The notes under the pieces are model-generated. The model ran no database searches. It saw only the letters and a list, made by a program, of their open reading frames with translations, and had not been told where the DNA came from. From the NCBI GenBank assembly GCA_018676675.1, contig JABHEG010000050.1, positions 62,001 to 126,000 on the forward strand: DNA of 64,000 nt, given 5' to 3'. Positions 62,183-64,000 of the stretch are shown one piece after another. Positions within the stretch are counted from its first letter, which is position 1. Every line of letters starts with the position of its first letter. The DNA is from Lentisphaerota bacterium. GTDB lineage: Bacteria > Verrucomicrobiota > Lentisphaeria > Oligosphaerales > JABHEG01. A program made the position numbers and the translations under genes.

Positions 62183-64000
62183 TCAAGGGGTGATTCGGAG
62201 CACGAGCGTTCGCTCTGCGGGGACTGAAAGCCGGCAACCGAGCCTATCCTCTCGATGGACAAACTGGACGTCCGTGCCGGAATAGCATTCCGTCATTCTC
62301 AGCCTGCCTTTGGTCCCGAGAGCTGCTTCCCACCATTCCGGCTCCAGGTCAATGCCGGCCTCTCGGGTCTCTGGGCCGGTGTTGCACACGGTGAGATAAG
62401 CAACCCCGCCGGCCTTGTTCGGGCCAAAACGCTCGATGCGGATGTCATCCGACGTTGCCTGAGCGCGCGTGACAGGTTGCCAACCAGCATCGTGAAGTTC
62501 GCGCAGCATGGCATCGGCCTTCGTGAAGAGACCACGATCGCGTTCGTATAGCGATGGGTCGTTGAAGTACCGGTGGAGGTAACGGTACCCAGGCTCCGTC
62601 CCCCCGCCAGCAGTGCTGATCCCCGGCCAGAACCCGTAGAAGAGCTGGTTATCGATGTAGCTGGCCATTTGCTCGTGCGTCATCGCTGGCACGCGCTTGA
62701 GTACGGAGAACTTCCATTGGAGCAAGTTCGAAACGGGACGCTGACGCGCGTAAATGCGCTGGTTCAGGGCATGGCGATCGGCCTGGTTGCCCCTCAGTTC
62801 ACAGCCAACCACATCCCCAAGGTGACCATAGAACCGTGTAGCGGGAGGGAATAGATTCAGCATGAGGAGCTTGCCGCGTCTCTCGAGATACTGGCGCAAC
62901 CAAGCAATGAACTCGTAATTGCTGAAGGCACTGAGCACAACGGGGGCGACTGCTCGACGCGAAAAGGTCAGCGGGCAGGTTGCCGCGGCCGAATGAGCTG
63001 TTGAGTAGTCCTCGTAACGCATGTGTGCGCCGCTGACGCTGTCCAGATAGATACCATCGGCCCACTCCAAGGCCGGATCTATCTCGTAGTCGCGACACAC
63101 CTGAGCGATATTCGGGGGCGGCAGGCTTGGATTGGGGTTGAGCTGCCACCATTGCGCCCAATGACTGTAGAGATCCACCTTGTAAGCGCCCTGGCCGTCG
63201 GCCCCAATGAACAGTGAATTGAGCACGGCTTGTGCTGTGACTTGACGGGGTGCTTGTCGCCATTTGGCATTGCCTCCCTCCCCAAGGGCCCACGTCCTAA
63301 CCTGTCCCAGGCGCTCTTCATAGGGCGGCATGTCAGCACGCGTCTTCGCGTCCGGGAAAACCTGGCGCCGGCCCCAAGGCTCAGAGTAGAGAAACGTCTT
63401 GATGTTGTGCTTACGGCAATACTCCCGGCTTGCTGTCGAGATCACCCCGCACTCGTAATAGGCTAAGGAAAAATCCTCAGGATCCGCGATCAACGGTTTG
63501 GGGAGGCGCAAGGTCCAGCCTCCAAGCCTGGTCGTCCGGTTTACAGACAGGTGATCGAACAACACGTAGTAGCCTTCGAGGGCCGAACGGAACCCCCAAC
63601 CTGGCTCATGCCCGTAGAGGGCAAACGTGAAGTCGGTCCTGGCGGTCGATGGTCCGGTTGCCAACCCCAGGTCAACCTGGGTTGAGAGCCCATTGGCGTC
63701 AGCCGTGAACGTCTGTGCCGCCGGCTGATCCATGGGCACAGCAATCGTCAGGCCACCAGTTGCATCCTGCACGCAGGCCAGGGGGTACTCACTCCAAGGC
63801 GCCCCTGCCGACGCACTGACGCCTTCCCGCAAAACAATGCAGCTGCTTGGGTTGTGGGCCCACTCCCAACCGTCAATAGCCACGGGCAATCGGTAGCGAA
63901 TCTGCAAACAGCGTCCGCTATCCAATGTGGTCCGCAGAGGCGTTACTCGGACGTTTGCCAGGAGCCCATCCCTGCTCGTTTCATAGCGGGCGTCGAACCG
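62183..64000 (-). CDS. Large glycoside-hydrolase-like TIM-barrel protein, C-terminal part (5' end outside window)
   Basis: The minus-strand frame is open to base 64000, so the protein starts beyond the window; about 605 residues remain, and I use no internal start. The central part resembles a TIM barrel of carbohydrate-active enzymes: FSLAYYECGVIS, WADGIYLDSVSGAHMRYED (a probable catalytic or substrate-binding aspartate), then LSAFSNYEFIAWLRQYL and LLMLNLFPPATRFYG. A beta-sandwich tail ends with SVPAERTLVLRITP. I cannot assign a GH family. The gene is next to the exonuclease and beta-helix/toroid genes. Confidence 0.65.
   Translation of the reverse strand, partial: RFDARYETSRDGLLANVRVTPLRTTLDSGRCLQIRYRLPVAIDGWEWAHNPSSCIVLREGVSASAGAPWSEYPLACVQDATGGLTIAVPMDQPAAQTFTADANGLSTQVDLGLATGPSTARTDFTFALYGHEPGWGFRSALEGYYVLFDHLSVNRTTRLGGWTLRLPKPLIADPEDFSLAYYECGVISTASREYCRKHNIKTFLYSEPWGRRQVFPDAKTRADMPPYEERLGQVRTWALGEGGNAKWRQAPRQVTAQAVLNSLFIGADGQGAYKVDLYSHWAQWWQLNPNPSLPPPNIAQVCRDYEIDPALEWADGIYLDSVSGAHMRYEDYSTAHSAAATCPLTFSRRAVAPVVLSAFSNYEFIAWLRQYLERRGKLLMLNLFPPATRFYGHLGDVVGCELRGNQADRHALNQRIYARQRPVSNLLQWKFSVLKRVPAMTHEQMASYIDNQLFYGFWPGISTAGGGTEPGYRYLHRYFNDPSLYERDRGLFTKADAMLRELHDAGWQPVTRAQATSDDIRIERFGPNKAGGVAYLTVCNTGPETREAGIDLEPEWWEAALGTKGRLRMTECYSGTDVQFVHREDRLGCRLSVPAERTLVLRITP

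Noticed and set aside
1..64000. tRNA genes, CRISPR arrays, insertion sequences, prophage genes
   Set aside because: A read through all gaps showed no T-loop-like GGTTCRANYCC strings, no regularly spaced identical repeats with unique spacers, and no transposase, integrase or phage structural gene.

Overview
The window reads as chromosomal DNA of an uncultured, GC-rich bacterium, probably of the PVC superphylum or a similar sulfatase-rich phylum (Lentisphaerota/Planctomycetota-like). Evidence: prepilin-like proteins with [17 protein letters not shown]-termini, a type I sulfatase, a Gfo/Idh/MocA oxidoreductase, a UroD-family enzyme, a planctomycete-style Ser/Thr kinase (DWG instead of DFG), a BatA/MoxR module, and a ParE resembling PVC type IIA topoisomerases. 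I assign no genus. I found no tRNA, rRNA, CRISPR array, transposase or phage gene. Coding density is high, with short operons on both strands.

Layout. 1-3.6 kb: end of a BatA-like membrane protein, a membrane-anchored Ser/Thr kinase, MoxR. 3.6-5.5 kb (minus): rluD and lgt, overlapping. 5.6-8.3 kb: a radical-SAM/methyltransferase fusion followed by rsmA, an RNA-modification pair. 8.3-14.1 kb: accessory metabolism (DegT aminotransferase, sulfatase, GNAT-like protein, Gfo/Idh/MocA oxidoreductase) with a repeat-filled gap at 11.1-11.7 kb. 14.3-22.6 kb (minus): a small protein and a pseudopilin operon with two GspG-like, two GspH-like, GspI-, GspJ- and GspK-like genes plus one secreted unknown; no secretin, ATPase or platform gene is present. 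22.6-25.1 kb (minus): beta-carbonic anhydrase, then aroQ-Asp23-AmaP. 25.3-25.5 kb: a palindromic element. 25.5-31 kb (minus): O-antigen-ligase/TPR protein, RicT (PSP1), a sugar-isomerase-family protein and a class II aldolase.

31.3-41.1 kb (plus) is a housekeeping block: rodA, hflX, then from a near-consensus promoter overlapping the hflX stop, coaE-rho-zinc ribbon-parE-parC. 41.1-46.8 kb: CocE/NonD hydrolase, UroD-family protein, the remnant of an FAD oxidoreductase, an IclR regulator, a secreted peroxiredoxin and a thioredoxin-fold lipoprotein. 47.0-49.0 kb: leuA, preceded by what looks like a complete transcription attenuator (promoter, leucine-containing leader peptide, mutually exclusive hairpins, intrinsic terminator). 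49.1-53.7 kb: a PlsC-like acyltransferase coupled to an MFS-acyltransferase-acyl-ACP synthetase fusion. 53.8-64 kb: parallel beta-helix protein, two prepilin-like proteins, phospholipase D-like protein, alpha/alpha-toroid protein, an RNase H-fold exonuclease and a truncated TIM-barrel-like protein, suggesting polysaccharide or cell-surface work.

The two observations I rate highest are the leuA attenuator and the fusion of a TIGR01212/YtqA(MnmL)-type radical SAM enzyme with an MnmC-like methyltransferase, which would place two consecutive steps of tRNA wobble-uridine modification on one polypeptide.
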